From Burkholderiaceae bacterium (GTDB taxonomy: Bacteria > Pseudomonadota > Gammaproteobacteria > Burkholderiales > Burkholderiaceae): a stretch of 64,000 nucleotides of DNA. Shown here piece by piece: positions 46,678 through 56,181 of this stretch. The stretch lies in the NCBI GenBank assembly GCA_023266335.1, contig JAHFQJ010000004.1, positions 62,001 to 126,000 on the forward strand, written 5' to 3'. Positions within the stretch are counted from its first letter, which is position 1. Every line of letters starts with the position of its first letter. The position numbers and the translations under genes were made by a program. The notes under the pieces are model-generated. The model searched no databases and was not told the origin of the DNA. It worked only from the letters and a program-made list of their open reading frames with translations.

Positions 46678-47289
46678 ATGCCGTTTTTTTTTCAGCAAAC
46701 TCAATTTAATAAAACAGTTGCTAGTTTAGATGGTTTACCAGAATACGATATGCCGGAAATTGCTTTTGTAGGACGTTCTAATTCAGGTAAATCAAGTGCA
46801 ATTAATACATTAACCAATCAAAAACAGTTAGCATACATGAGTAAGATGCCGGGACGTACTCAAAATTTAAATTTTTTTGACGTAATCCGCAGTAAAGAAA
46901 CTGTAGGTTTTTTAGTAGATTTACCCGGTTACGGATATGCTAAAACAAATAAACAAATAAGTAAAAGCTGGGACGGATTTTTAGGCGAATATTTATTAAC
47001 CAGAGGCCAGCTCAAAGGCATGGTATTAGTGATGGACAGCAGACGTCCGGTAACTGACCTTGATGAAACTATGCTGATATGGTTTTCTCAAGTACACAAA
47101 CCTATTTATATTTTATTAACTAAGATAGATAAATTAAACCGTTCTGAACAAGCCCAAGCCTTACGCATTTGTAAAGAAAAAATTGATAAATTAAATTTGA
47201 GTAATAAAAATATTGAAATACAATTATTTTCAAGTTCGAAAAAGATAGGAGCCGATGTATTATCAGCAAAGCTGCAAACTTGGCTATAA
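46678..47289 (+). CDS. engB: Ribosome biogenesis GTPase YihA/EngB
   Basis: 203 residues of a small TrmE-Era-like GTPase. G1 is GRSNSGKSSAIN, G2 the T of MPGRTQNLNFF, G3 DLPGYGYAK, G4 TKIDKLNR, and G5-like SSSKKIGAD. EngB helps 50S subunit maturation and is usually essential. Ribosome site 'agggaactcaATG'. Confidence 0.95.
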   Translation: MPFFFQQTQFNKTVASLDGLPEYDMPEIAFVGRSNSGKSSAINTLTNQKQLAYMSKMPGRTQNLNFFDVIRSKETVGFLVDLPGYGYAKTNKQISKSWDGFLGEYLLTRGQLKGMVLVMDSRRPVTDLDETMLIWFSQVHKPIYILLTKIDKLNRSEQAQALRICKEKIDKLNLSNKNIEIQLFSSSKKIGADVLSAKLQTWL

Positions 47290-47336
47290 AAATAAAAAGC
47301 CACCGTTTGCATAGCATAGCCAGACAAAGCAGGTGG
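47288..47336 (-). terminator. Rho-independent terminator, minus strand
   Basis: On the minus strand CCACC (47336-47332) pairs with GGTGG (47304-47300), with an inner UUUG/CAAA extension, and is followed by CTTTTTATTTTT. It ends transcription arriving from htpX, or from a small RNA encoded in the 47337-47495 interval. It also abuts the engB stop. Confidence 0.65.
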
Positions 47337-47415
47337 GAAAATGGGATACCCTTACGGGAACTTACTCAGGGAGGCGAGCAAGCCGAACTAAAAGTTCTAA
47401 GCGAATTCTAACATA
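47337..47415 (-). ncRNA. Candidate structured RNA between htpX and its terminator
   Basis: The region is clearly richer in G+C than its surroundings. It holds three compact hairpins: CCC-TTAC-GGG, GGC-GAGCAA-GCC and GAAC-TAAAA-GTTC. Read on the minus strand it leads straight into the terminator at 47288-47336, so either a small RNA or a structured htpX 3' untranslated region fits. It does not match the landmarks I know of RNase P RNA, SRP RNA, tmRNA or 6S RNA. Confidence 0.3.
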
Positions 47416-47495
47416 AATTATATTTAACTACAATACATCTGCTACATATAGAGCTTTTAGAGGGGAAATCTAAATTAAATATATTGTTAAACTTG

Positions 47496-48380
47496 TTAAA
47501 TTATTTCTAAAGCTTGGATTCTGCTTTCAAGCGGCGGATGTGTCATAAATAACTTTGCTAAGCTAAACCCATGGTCGGTTTTGTCTTGTGCAATACCTGA
47601 AGTTGCAATATTGTTAGGTAATCCGCCTGTCTGTAAATGTAGCAGTTTTTTCAATGCTAAAATCATAGGCTGTTTATCTTGCATAATTTTAGCTGCGCCT
47701 GCATCTGCTTTATATTCACGAATGCGTGAGAAATACATTACAATCACGCTTGCCAAAATGCCGAATAATATTTCACATATAATAGAAGCGACTGGATAAA
47801 CCCAAGTTGTGCCGCTTTGATTATCTTTTTTAAAGAATAAATCTGCTGCATACGCAACAACTCTGGATAAAAATACTACAAAAGTATTCACTACGCCTTG
47901 AATAAGTGTTAATGTAACCATATCTCCATTAGCAATGTGGGCTATTTCATGCGCTAGTACACCCTCAACTTCTTTTTCAGTCATGCTGTACATTAAACCT
48001 GTAGAAACAGCGACTAATGAATTATTTCTGCTTGCACCTGTAGCAAATGCATTTGGTTCTCCTTCATAAATTCCTACTTCCGGCATGCCTATGCCAGCTC
48101 TGACAGCTAAATTTTGTACCTTATTTAATAACCACACTTCATTAGCATTTCTAGGTGTTGTGATAACTTCTAAGCCGGTTGACCACTTTGCCATTTGCTT
48201 TGACATCAGCAGAGATATAATTGAGCCGGAAAATCCAACTACAGCTGAAAAAATTAAGAGCATGCCTAAATTTAAACCTTTTGCAGTTAAAAATTTATCT
48301 ACGCCTAATAGATGAACCATAACACTGATAACAGCCATTACAGCAATATTAGTTAGTAAAAATAAAAATATACGTTTCAT
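47496..48380 (-). CDS. htpX: Membrane-bound zinc protease HtpX
   Basis: 294 residues, four membrane segments, and the zinc motif [10 protein letters not shown] with a downstream Glu ligand ([16 protein letters not shown]). It helps clear misfolded inner-membrane proteins together with FtsH. Family start [11 protein letters not shown] and end [12 protein letters not shown] are intact. Ribosome site 'agaggtaat'. Confidence 0.95.
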   Translation of the reverse strand: MKRIFLFLLTNIAVMAVISVMVHLLGVDKFLTAKGLNLGMLLIFSAVVGFSGSIISLLMSKQMAKWSTGLEVITTPRNANEVWLLNKVQNLAVRAGIGMPEVGIYEGEPNAFATGASRNNSLVAVSTGLMYSMTEKEVEGVLAHEIAHIANGDMVTLTLIQGVVNTFVVFLSRVVAYAADLFFKKDNQSGTTWVYPVASIICEILFGILASVIVMYFSRIREYKADAGAAKIMQDKQPMILALKKLLHLQTGGLPNNIATSGIAQDKTDHGFSLAKLFMTHPPLESRIQALEII

Positions 48381-48550
48381 ATTACCTCTTAGAGTTAATT
48401 AATATATACCATTCTCAATCAGATTTATGTCAAGCGACAGCAAAAATCATGACAAAATATTGCTGCTGAAAGGAATAACTTTAACAACGACACAAGCATA
48501 AATTCAAGTATGATGATTATAGTACATTTACAAAATAGTATAATGTATTT

Positions 48551-50323
48551 CTACAATTTTTTCACTTTTCTTGACTGAACTGCCCACATATGTGCATATA
48601 TTCCATTTTTATCCAGTAATTCTTGGTGAGTACCGACTTCTACTATACTGCCTTTATCCATTACAATTATTTGTTCTGCATGAGTAATTGTTGATAATCT
48701 ATGTGCAATTACTATAGTTGTGCGGTTTAAACTTAAGCGGTGAAAAGCTTCTTGAATAGCATATTCAGTTTTGCTGTCTAAAGCACTAGTTGCTTCATCT
48801 AAAATTAAAATTGGAGCTTGTTTTAATAAGGCTCTAGCAATTGCTACTCTTTGTTTTTCTCCGCCGGATAATTTTAATCCGCGTTCGCCTACAATTGTGT
48901 TATAGGTATGGCTTAAATGTTGAGCAAAAGTGTGTAAATCAGCAGCTTGAGCAGCTGCTATATATTCGTCTTCAGACGCATCGGGTTTGCCGTAGCGGAT
49001 ATTGTAAGCAAGTGTATCATTAAATAACACGGTGTCTTGAGCTACAACTGCCATGTGCTTACGCAGGCTATTCTGCGAAATATTTTTAATATTCACATCA
49101 TTTATATAAATATTCCCGTTTTGTACATCATAAAATCTAAATAGAAGTTTAGTTAGAGTTGATTTTCCTGAACCTGATTGCCCGACAATTGCTGTCGTTG
49201 TTCCGGCTGGAACATTAAAGCTAATGCCTTTTAATATTTTACGTTTATTATCATAAGAAAAATGTATATTTTCAAACCGGATGTTAGGTGATTTGGTATG
49301 CAGTTCAATTGCATTTGAATTATCTTGAATATCAACTTTTTCATCAAGCAATTCAAATAAGCGTGCAGTATCAGTTAAGGCTTGGCGTATTTCACGGTAC
49401 ATAACGCCTAAAAAAACCAATGGAGTATATAATTGAAGCATTAAACTATTAATTAATACAAAATCTCCTAAACTAATATTTTTATCTCTAATATCAAGTG
49501 CAGCTAAAGTTAAAATCACCACTAAACTAACTGCAATAATAAACTGCTGTCCAAAATCTAAGGCGGATAAACTACGGTCATTTTTTATAGTCGCAATACT
49601 TAATTCTTTTAACTGATTTGAATATCTTTGAGCCTCTAATTCTTCATTGCCTGAATATTTTATAGTTTCATAATTTAATAATGAATCATAGGTATTTTGT
49701 GAAACTTGGGTATCAAGCTCATTCATTTTACGGCGAAAATGTCCGCGCCACTCAGTAACCAGAAATGTATAACTAATATAAAGTACCAAAGCGATCAACA
49801 CTACAACTGCATACCAAACTCTATATTGGGTAAGAAGCCAAGTTAATACAATACCAATTTCAAGAAAGGTAGGAAATATTCTATATAAACTATACGAAAC
49901 TAAAGAACGTATGCCCCGTGTTCCTCTATCGATTTCCCGATGAAGTCTGCCTCCTTGCCTGTTCAAATGAAAAGTTAAAGATAAATTAAAAATATGTCTA
50001 AATACATCCAGAGATATGGCTTGCAATGTGCGCTCTGTAACATGTGCAAATATCCATCCGCAAATTTCATCAAATAAATATGCTAAAAATCTGCAGGCTC
50101 CATATGCAATAATTAACCATAAGGGCAACATAATCAGCTGGTCAGACTGGCTTAAGTTATTAAATGAATTAATAATTTGTTTAATTAAAATCGGAACACC
50201 TAAATTTGTTAATTTAGTTAGAATTAATAAAGCAAGTGTTGCAGCTAAGTGCCATGGATATGCCAAAAAATAAGGAGCTATTTTTTTAAATAATTTATGG
50301 TCTTGATTTAAGGTAGATTTCAT
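48551..50323 (-). CDS. Atm1-type ABC exporter (fused permease-ATPase)
   Basis: 590 residues. Six-helix exporter domain (~25-310) and nucleotide-binding domain with Walker A GQSGSGKSTLTKL, signature LSGGEKQRVAIARAL, Walker B ILILDEATSALD. The intracellular-loop sequence HRQGGRLHREIDRGTRGIRS and the helix segments resemble Atm1/HMT1-type exporters rather than lipid-A MsbA. Atm1 relatives export glutathione-linked metal or sulfur compounds. The substrate here is inferred only. Confidence 0.88.
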   Translation of the reverse strand: MKSTLNQDHKLFKKIAPYFLAYPWHLAATLALLILTKLTNLGVPILIKQIINSFNNLSQSDQLIMLPLWLIIAYGACRFLAYLFDEICGWIFAHVTERTLQAISLDVFRHIFNLSLTFHLNRQGGRLHREIDRGTRGIRSLVSYSLYRIFPTFLEIGIVLTWLLTQYRVWYAVVVLIALVLYISYTFLVTEWRGHFRRKMNELDTQVSQNTYDSLLNYETIKYSGNEELEAQRYSNQLKELSIATIKNDRSLSALDFGQQFIIAVSLVVILTLAALDIRDKNISLGDFVLINSLMLQLYTPLVFLGVMYREIRQALTDTARLFELLDEKVDIQDNSNAIELHTKSPNIRFENIHFSYDNKRKILKGISFNVPAGTTTAIVGQSGSGKSTLTKLLFRFYDVQNGNIYINDVNIKNISQNSLRKHMAVVAQDTVLFNDTLAYNIRYGKPDASEDEYIAAAQAADLHTFAQHLSHTYNTIVGERGLKLSGGEKQRVAIARALLKQAPILILDEATSALDSKTEYAIQEAFHRLSLNRTTIVIAHRLSTITHAEQIIVMDKGSIVEVGTHQELLDKNGIYAHMWAVQSRKVKKL

Positions 50324-50342
50324 ATTGATTATATGGGTTTAG

Positions 50343-51149
50343 CTATAAGCTATAAAATAATTGATGTAAGGCTTGTCCTATCTCTGCAGGGGTATCTTTT
50401 TTCATAAATGCTTCACCGACTAAAAAAGTTTTTACTTGATGAGAATGCATAAGTTCTACATCATTTTTATCCAAAATGCCGGATTCAGTTACTATAATTT
50501 TGTTACTTATTTTAGGCAATAAATTTATGGTTTGAGCTAAATCTACTGCAAAGGTTTGTAAATTTCGGTTATTTATACCTAATAAAGGAGTTTTTAATTT
50601 TATAGCTTTGTCTAATTCATTTTCATGATGAATTTCTGGAAGCACAGCCAAATTTAAACTATGTGCTATTTCTTCAAATTTAATCATTTGTTTTTCATCT
50701 AAGATACTAGCAATTAGTAAAATAGCATCTGCTCCAATTAATGCACTTTGGTAGATTTGATATTCATCAATAATAAAATCTTTACGTAAAACCGGCAAAC
50801 TTGTTACTAGCTTTGCCTGCTGTAGATATTCAATTTTACCCTTAAAATATTGCTCTTCAGTTAATACAGATAAACAAGATGCTCCATTTTGCTGATAAGC
50901 AATTGCAATTTCAGCGGGAACAAAATTATTGCAGATTATGCCTTTTGACGGGCTTGCCTGCTTTATTTCGGCAATAACTGCAGATTGATTGTTATCATGT
51001 TTGTTTTTAATAGCTTGAATAAAATCCCTGCTTGGACTTTGCTTTATATATTCCAAAGCTTGCTGTTTAATTTGCTCTAAAGATAATTGCTGTTTTAGAT
51101 AAGAAACTTCTTGACGCTTAATATCAACAATTCTATTTAATATAGACAT
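50343..51149 (-). CDS. trpC: Indole-3-glycerol phosphate synthase
   Basis: 268 residues from ATG 51149, preceded by GGAG; an upstream in-frame ATG at 51209 is unlikely. TIM barrel with typical motifs: VIAEIKQASPSKG, VLTEEQYFKG, LPVLRKDFIIDEYQ, LGINNRNLQTF and IVTESGI. It closes the indole ring in tryptophan synthesis. It stands alone; trpE, trpG, trpD are not adjacent, so the pathway may be scattered or incomplete. Confidence 0.94.
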   Translation of the reverse strand: MSILNRIVDIKRQEVSYLKQQLSLEQIKQQALEYIKQSPSRDFIQAIKNKHDNNQSAVIAEIKQASPSKGIICNNFVPAEIAIAYQQNGASCLSVLTEEQYFKGKIEYLQQAKLVTSLPVLRKDFIIDEYQIYQSALIGADAILLIASILDEKQMIKFEEIAHSLNLAVLPEIHHENELDKAIKLKTPLLGINNRNLQTFAVDLAQTINLLPKISNKIIVTESGILDKNDVELMHSHQVKTFLVGEAFMKKDTPAEIGQALHQLFYSL

Positions 51150-51344
51150 AATTTTCTCCAATTTCTTTGGGCTGCCTAGTTGTCTAATTATAACATATTT
51201 ATTACACATCCTGACTTATATCAATAATAAAAGACAAAGATATTACAAATATTACAATCCATATTATCTAAATCATATATGAAAATTTATTATCATTTAG
51301 CTTATAATACAGACATTAAAAATTATTTCTTGTATATACCATAT

Positions 51345-52331
51345 ATGACATCAAAAATTATAACTTTGGCACAGCAAACTTTAATAATAGAAGCCAATGC
51401 AATTACTGCATTAAGTAAAAATCTATCTAAAAATACGTCTTTTGAAAAAGCTATTGAGCTATTATTAAAATGTAGCGGTAAAGTTGTATTAATTGGCATG
51501 GGTAAATCAGGTCATATTGCTAATAAAATAGCCGCAACACTAGCCTCTACCGGTACACCAAGTTTTTTTATTCATCCGGCTGAAGCTAGTCATGGCGATT
51601 TAGGCATGATTCAAGAAAATGACACAGCAATTCTGCTTTCAAATTCGGGTGAAACAGCTGAAATTATTTGCTTATTACCCGCTTTAAAGCGTAAAAAAAT
51701 AAAATTAATTTCAATTACCGGCAATCCAAATTCTACCTTAAGTAAGGAATCCGATATAAATATTGATGTTTTTGTGGAGCAGGAAGCTTGTCCACATAAT
51801 TTAGCACCAACTACAAGCACAACAGCTGCTTTAGCATTAGGTGATGCAATTGCTCTTTGTTTGTTAGATGCCAGAGGCTTTAGTGTAGATGATTTTGCCG
51901 TCTCTCACCCCGGTGGCAGCCTTGGTAAAAAGTTATTAACCCGTGTAAAAGATATAATGAGAGTTAATGAAAAAATACCTATGGTCGATATGAATGCAAG
52001 CCTAGCCGATGCATTGCTGGAAATGACACAGAAGGGTTTAGGTATGACAGCTATTGTTAATAATTTAAAAGACAAAAAAATATTAGGAATTTTTACAGAC
52101 GGCGATTTACGCAGATTAATTAATACTTCAAAAAGTTTTGCAGATATTAAAATTATTCATGTTATGAAACAGTCTCCGAAAACTGTTAATGCCTCACAAA
52201 TGGCTGTAGATGCTTTAAACATTATGGAAACACAGTCTATTAATCAAATTCTGGTATCAGATGGTTTAGAAAATAATATTTTAATTGGTGCATTTAATAT
52301 GCAGGATTTACTACTTGCTAAAATAGTTTAG
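51345..52331 (+). CDS. kdsD: Arabinose-5-phosphate isomerase
   Basis: 328 residues from ATG 51345 (an in-frame ATG at 51279 would add a non-homologous leader). SIS domain (GKVVLIGMGKSGHIANKIAATLASTGTPSFFIHPAEASHGDLGM) and two CBS domains (~200-328, VKDIMRV, GIFTDGDLRRLI). Converts ribulose-5-phosphate to arabinose-5-phosphate, the first KDO step. Its partner kdsC is at 43768. Confidence 0.93.
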   Translation: MTSKIITLAQQTLIIEANAITALSKNLSKNTSFEKAIELLLKCSGKVVLIGMGKSGHIANKIAATLASTGTPSFFIHPAEASHGDLGMIQENDTAILLSNSGETAEIICLLPALKRKKIKLISITGNPNSTLSKESDINIDVFVEQEACPHNLAPTTSTTAALALGDAIALCLLDARGFSVDDFAVSHPGGSLGKKLLTRVKDIMRVNEKIPMVDMNASLADALLEMTQKGLGMTAIVNNLKDKKILGIFTDGDLRRLINTSKSFADIKIIHVMKQSPKTVNASQMAVDALNIMETQSINQILVSDGLENNILIGAFNMQDLLLAKIV

Positions 52332-52379
52332 CAGTTTAGTTTTTAACTGAGCAATTTTATAACATAGAACCTCTATTGC

Positions 52380-54398
52380 TTAATTAAAAAATTTAATCAC
52401 TTCATTTTCATCTCGGGTAATTTTAAATTTAGGCAGACTTGCCAATAAAATTTTCCCGTAATGCTTTTCTACAAGCCTTTTATCACCAATAATTAGCACC
52501 CCTTTGTCTGATTCGCTTCTGATTAATCTTCCAGCACCCTGCTGTAAAGTAACAGAAGCTTGAGGAATTTGATAATCTGTAAATGCATTAATATTCTGCT
52601 GTTTTAAGTGGCGAATTTTACCTGCATTCACAGGGTCATCAGGCGTAGTAAATGGAATTTTATCAATAATAACTAAGCGTAAAGCTTCTCCTCTAACATC
52701 TACGCCCTCCCAAAAACTTTGACTGCCGACTAATATGGAATTAGGTTTAGCTTTGAATTCCTGCAGTAAACGGGAACGTGTGCTTTGCCCCTGTATTAAC
52801 AATGGCCAGTCTAAATTATGCTGAGTTAATAATTTATCTAATGCTTGTGCAGTTTGGTCAACACCTTTTAAGGTTGTACATAATATTAAGGCATGTCCGC
52901 CGCTGCTTAGAATGCTTGCCCATGTCTGCATAATTAATTGATGATTAAAATTTGTATCATTAGCATCAGGCATATTTTTTGGTATATAAAGTAAGCTTTT
53001 TTCATAATCAAAAGGGCTTTCAATTGAAATAGTATTTAATTTCCTATCCTCTATATTTACCGTATTTGGAGATTGAGAAGATGGTATATTTTCAGTTTCA
53101 GCTCCATTTTTAGTTAATTTATCTAATGGTAAATCTAAACCTAATTCACGGATAAAATGTTCAAATTTATTTTGAACTGCAATTGTTGCTGAAGTAAAAA
53201 TCCATGTTTGGTTTTGGTGTGAAGCAAATTGTTTAGAAATATCTAAAGGTGTTGTATGCCAGCTTAAAGATTGAGTGCTAACATCAATCCAGTAAATATA
53301 TTTTGTATTTATTTCTAACCATATGTTTAAATTATGCAGTAATTCTTGACTACGTTCAAAAAATCTTGCAATTTCTTCATGGCGGGAAGCATGAATAGAC
53401 AATAATTTAGAAAAATCTTCTAATTCAGCTAGTAATTCTTTTGCAGCTAAAGAAAACTTAGTATTTTTTTCTAAATCATGCGACTGATATTTACCTTTTT
53501 CCACTGTTAAACGAACATCTTTGGCTTTTTTATCTAACTTTTGGCAATTTTGATTCCATTTTACATCTGCACAATGAATTTTACCGCCCATTAAAACATC
53601 ACTGCATAAATTACTAATTTGAGCAGTACTAACAATGTAACTAAAAAAATTTGTTGCTATTTCCGGCAGATGGTGAGCCTCATCAAAAATTATTACATTT
53701 GCTTTAGGCAATAATTCAATATCGTTTTGCCTTAACATTAAATCTGCAATAAATAAATGGTGATTAACCACCACGATGTCGGCTAATAATGCATTTTTAC
53801 GGGCTTGAACCATAAAGCATGAATTATAATAACCGCATTTGCTGCCTAAACAACTATCTTTTGTTGCGGTAACCCGATGCCATAACGGCGCATTTTCAGG
53901 CACACTTGTACATTCAGTTTTATCGCCGCTTACGCTGATTTTACTAAATTTATCAATATTATTCAGCCATTGGATTTCTTGATTATCTGTTGAATTTCCA
54001 TATTCTAATTCTTCCTGCAGATAATGTTGGCACACATAATTATTACGCCCTTTCAGCAGGCTAATTTGAGCTGGAATGCCAAGGGCTTGTATCATGGCAG
54101 GCAAATCTTTAGTGTAAAGCTGATCCTGCAGGGTTTTGCTGGCTGTAGTTATAATAACTTTACCCCCGCACAATAATGCAGGCACTAAATACGCATATGT
54201 TTTACCAGTGCCAGTGCCGGCTTGAGCCATTAAAGTATTGCCGTCTGCCATAGTTTCAGCAATTTCCTGGACTAATTGCCATTGCTCTTTACGGTAAGTA
54301 TAGCCTTGGATTTTTTGCTGTAATAAGCCATTTTCTTTAAAAATATGTTTTAATTCAGTAAGAAAGTGATGTTTTTTATCTTTATTCATGTTAAGCAA
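52380..54398 (-). CDS. DinG/YoaA-family ATP-dependent DNA helicase
   Basis: 672 residues of superfamily 2. Motif I MAQAGTGTGKTYAYLVPALL, four spaced Cys expected to hold a [4Fe-4S] cluster (C..SVPENAP..C...CGYYNSC region), DEAH box FDEAHHLPE, and motif VI QGAGRLIRSESDKG. YoaA/DinG act on D-loops, R-loops and damaged forks. A second ATG at 54389 is an equally likely start. It is transcribed convergently with kdsD. Confidence 0.92.
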   Translation of the reverse strand: MLNMNKDKKHHFLTELKHIFKENGLLQQKIQGYTYRKEQWQLVQEIAETMADGNTLMAQAGTGTGKTYAYLVPALLCGGKVIITTASKTLQDQLYTKDLPAMIQALGIPAQISLLKGRNNYVCQHYLQEELEYGNSTDNQEIQWLNNIDKFSKISVSGDKTECTSVPENAPLWHRVTATKDSCLGSKCGYYNSCFMVQARKNALLADIVVVNHHLFIADLMLRQNDIELLPKANVIIFDEAHHLPEIATNFFSYIVSTAQISNLCSDVLMGGKIHCADVKWNQNCQKLDKKAKDVRLTVEKGKYQSHDLEKNTKFSLAAKELLAELEDFSKLLSIHASRHEEIARFFERSQELLHNLNIWLEINTKYIYWIDVSTQSLSWHTTPLDISKQFASHQNQTWIFTSATIAVQNKFEHFIRELGLDLPLDKLTKNGAETENIPSSQSPNTVNIEDRKLNTISIESPFDYEKSLLYIPKNMPDANDTNFNHQLIMQTWASILSSGGHALILCTTLKGVDQTAQALDKLLTQHNLDWPLLIQGQSTRSRLLQEFKAKPNSILVGSQSFWEGVDVRGEALRLVIIDKIPFTTPDDPVNAGKIRHLKQQNINAFTDYQIPQASVTLQQGAGRLIRSESDKGVLIIGDKRLVEKHYGKILLASLPKFKITRDENEVIKFFN

Positions 54399-54499
54399 TA
54401 TATTTGTAAATATATTAATTTAATTATTTTTTATTTGTGGATAAAGATATATATTGCTATAATATCTCATAAATGAAACTATATTATAAAGGATTTTAC

Positions 54500-54752
54500 A
54501 TGAGTTTATTAGTAGCAAAAAAACTAAATGCGGTGAGAGATGCTTTCGTTAAAGAATATGGGGAAAGCGGGGGGGGGGAGGTTCAATTCATTATGTGATA
54601 GCATTAGATTAAATCTGTATACAAAATATGGCAACTTAGATATAGGGAGTAATTCAGTGCATGCCTCAGCGTATTTTGGTGAAATGTCAGGCAAATTAAC
54701 CTCGTATTTTCCTCCAGAAAAAGCTGAAGAATTAGCTGAGAAAATAAAATAA
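54500..54752 (+). CDS. Small gene interrupted by a G10 tract, probably phase-variable
   Basis: ATG at 54500 follows AAGGA with 7-nt spacing. With the ten Gs seen at 54569-54578 the frame ends after 32 codons (TGA at 54596). Removing one G (or adding two) joins it to the downstream frame and yields an 83-residue protein ending at 54752, with a Gly-Gly-Gly turn followed by RFNSLCDSIRLNLYTKYG and a tail PPEKAEELAEKIK. No family recognised. A ten-G run inside a gene in such an AT-rich genome is typical of slipped-strand contingency loci; a sequencing error is the main alternative. Confidence 0.6.
54569..54578. repeat. Homopolymeric G10 tract
   Basis: Ten consecutive G residues flanked by AAAGC and AGG. 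It lies near codon 24 of the small gene at 54500 and controls whether the full frame is read. Confidence 0.95.
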
Positions 54753-54769
54753 TAAATTAGAAAAAATCT

Positions 54770-54967
54770 TTAAATTCCCTTAGTTTGAATCCAACCCATA
54801 GAATAAGCTATCAAAATAAAAATAATTAAGCTTATGGATAAAACTACTCTTATTTTTAAAGATTTTAGCATACGTTCAGAATCTCCTTTATCTTTCATCA
54901 TAAAAAATAATGCAGAGCTTAAACTTAACAAAATTAGAACAAAAGCAAGTATAATAATTATTTTCAT
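54770..54967 (-). CDS. DUF2909 twin-transmembrane protein
   Basis: 65 residues, two hydrophobic helices (KIIIILAFVLILLSLSSALFFMM and VVLSISLIIFILIAYSMGW) separated by a charged loop KDKGDSERML. This matches the DUF2909 family of betaproteobacterial cytochrome oxidase clusters, next to SURF1. Its start overlaps the SURF1 gene region on the opposite strand. Function unknown; assembly of haem-copper oxidase is inferred from context. Confidence 0.85.
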   Translation of the reverse strand: MKIIIILAFVLILLSLSSALFFMMKDKGDSERMLKSLKIRVVLSISLIIFILIAYSMGWIQTKGI

Positions 54968-54986
54968 GGACTATATGAGTTATGAG

Positions 54987-55733
54987 ATGAATAAAAAGTA
55001 TCTAGCAAAAATATTAATTATTTGCCTAAACATTTTACTACTAAGCTTAGGCATCTGGCAAATTAAACGCGGGCAATATAAACAGCATATGCTTGATTTA
55101 CAGGCAAAAGTTAGTACAGAAGCCTTTATAAATTCTCAAGACATATCAAAAATTGAAAATATTGCAGAAAATATGTATAAGCATGTAAATATTAAAGGTA
55201 AATTGCTTACACCTTCATTTTATTTATACAGAGCATATAATGGAAATAGCGGTTATTGGCTGGTTAATCCGTTATTAATTGAAAAGAGTAATAATATTGT
55301 GCTGGTTGCTCATGAATTTTTTAATTATCCATCGCAGAATGTATTTTTTAATATAGCAGATTTACAAAAACTTAACCACAATAATTATGATAATACCATA
55401 GAATTGCAAACCTATATTCTACCGCAATTACCACGAGTATTTAATTTGAGAGCAGATAATTTTAATGTTAATAAACAACACTTGATGCTACAAAATATCA
55501 GTTCTGAAGATTATAAACAACATTATAATCCAGATAAAAAATACAATATATTAAATTTTACCTTAATACCTTTAGATAAAAACTTGCCAAATTTAAAACA
55601 GCCTGCAATGACTCCGGATAAACACTATGGTTATGCTGCCACGTGGCTAGGATTATTTTTTGTTAGCCTCTGCTTTACTTACGGACTATTTATAAAGACT
55701 AAAATAAAATCTGGCATTCTTACTTTCAAATAG
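54987..55733 (+). CDS. SURF1 family cytochrome oxidase assembly protein
   Basis: 248 residues from ATG 54987. Earlier in-frame ATGs at 54966 and 54975 are possible, but starts further upstream would run through the antisense DUF2909 gene. N-terminal helix (LAKILIICLNILLLSLGIWQIKRGQYK), periplasmic domain, and C-terminal helix (YGYAATWLGLFFVSLCFTYGLF), which is the SURF1 layout. SURF1 inserts haem a into cytochrome c oxidase. The oxidase genes themselves are not in the window. Confidence 0.87.
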   Translation: MNKKYLAKILIICLNILLLSLGIWQIKRGQYKQHMLDLQAKVSTEAFINSQDISKIENIAENMYKHVNIKGKLLTPSFYLYRAYNGNSGYWLVNPLLIEKSNNIVLVAHEFFNYPSQNVFFNIADLQKLNHNNYDNTIELQTYILPQLPRVFNLRADNFNVNKQHLMLQNISSEDYKQHYNPDKKYNILNFTLIPLDKNLPNLKQPAMTPDKHYGYAATWLGLFFVSLCFTYGLFIKTKIKSGILTFK

Positions 55734-55934
55734 ATAAAATATTATTCCATAACATTCTACCACTCCTAACTATCCTACAACCAAGCGTGCAGTATTTCCT
55801 TGCTTTCCCCTTGATATATCATCTTTCACTGTGCTTTTATTCTCTTATAATTTTAATCCATCTACCTTGAAGCAACAATGCCAAAATTAATATCCTAGCA
55901 TATTATTTGCACAATCCCCGTATATACAAATAGC

Positions 55935-55964
55935 TTGCAAAGATTATAATTAATGTTATATAAT
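55935..55964 (+). promoter_or_regulatory. Sigma70-type promoter of tRNA-Phe
   Basis: TTGCAA (55935-55940), 18-bp spacer, TATAAT (55959-55964). Transcription would start ~7 bp before the mature tRNA 5' end. Confidence 0.6.
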
Positions 55965-55977
55965 AGCACATTGGTAG

Positions 55978-56053
55978 GGCTTGGTAGCTCAGTCGGTAGA
56001 GCAGAGGATTGAAAATCCTTGTGTCGGCGGTTCGATTCCGTCCCGAGCCACCA
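55978..56053 (+). tRNA. tRNA-Phe (GAA)
   Basis: A complete cloverleaf: acceptor GGCTTGG/CCGAGCC with one G-U pair, D arm GCTC/GAGC, anticodon loop TTGAAAA with anticodon GAA, T loop TTCGATT, discriminator A and an encoded CCA end (56051-56053). Confidence 0.96.
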
Positions 56054-56181
56054 TATCAAAACAATAAATATGTCGCTCAGTAAGGTTTTTACATCTAAAC
56101 TGTGCAATTGTCATGCTAATTCATAATTCATTTAGTTTTCGTATTTTTTATAATAATATTTATAAAAATCAAAAGAGTAAA

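Noticed and set aside
47106-47327. Minus-strand open frames overlapping the end of engB
   Set aside because: They are shadows of the conserved engB frame with no homology-like features.
47337-47415. Identification of the structured region as RNase P, SRP RNA, tmRNA or 6S RNA
   Set aside because: The landmark sequences of these RNAs (for example the GGAAGCAGCC-type loop of SRP RNA or the tmRNA ends) are not present.
48381-48550. A possible fifth copy of the dispersed repeat upstream of htpX
   Set aside because: Only a short stretch (AATCAGATTT) resembles the element; the second end and interior are missing.
48551-50323. Calling the fused ABC exporter MsbA
   Set aside because: The loop and helix sequences fit Atm1-type exporters better and no lpxK or other lipid A gene adjoins.
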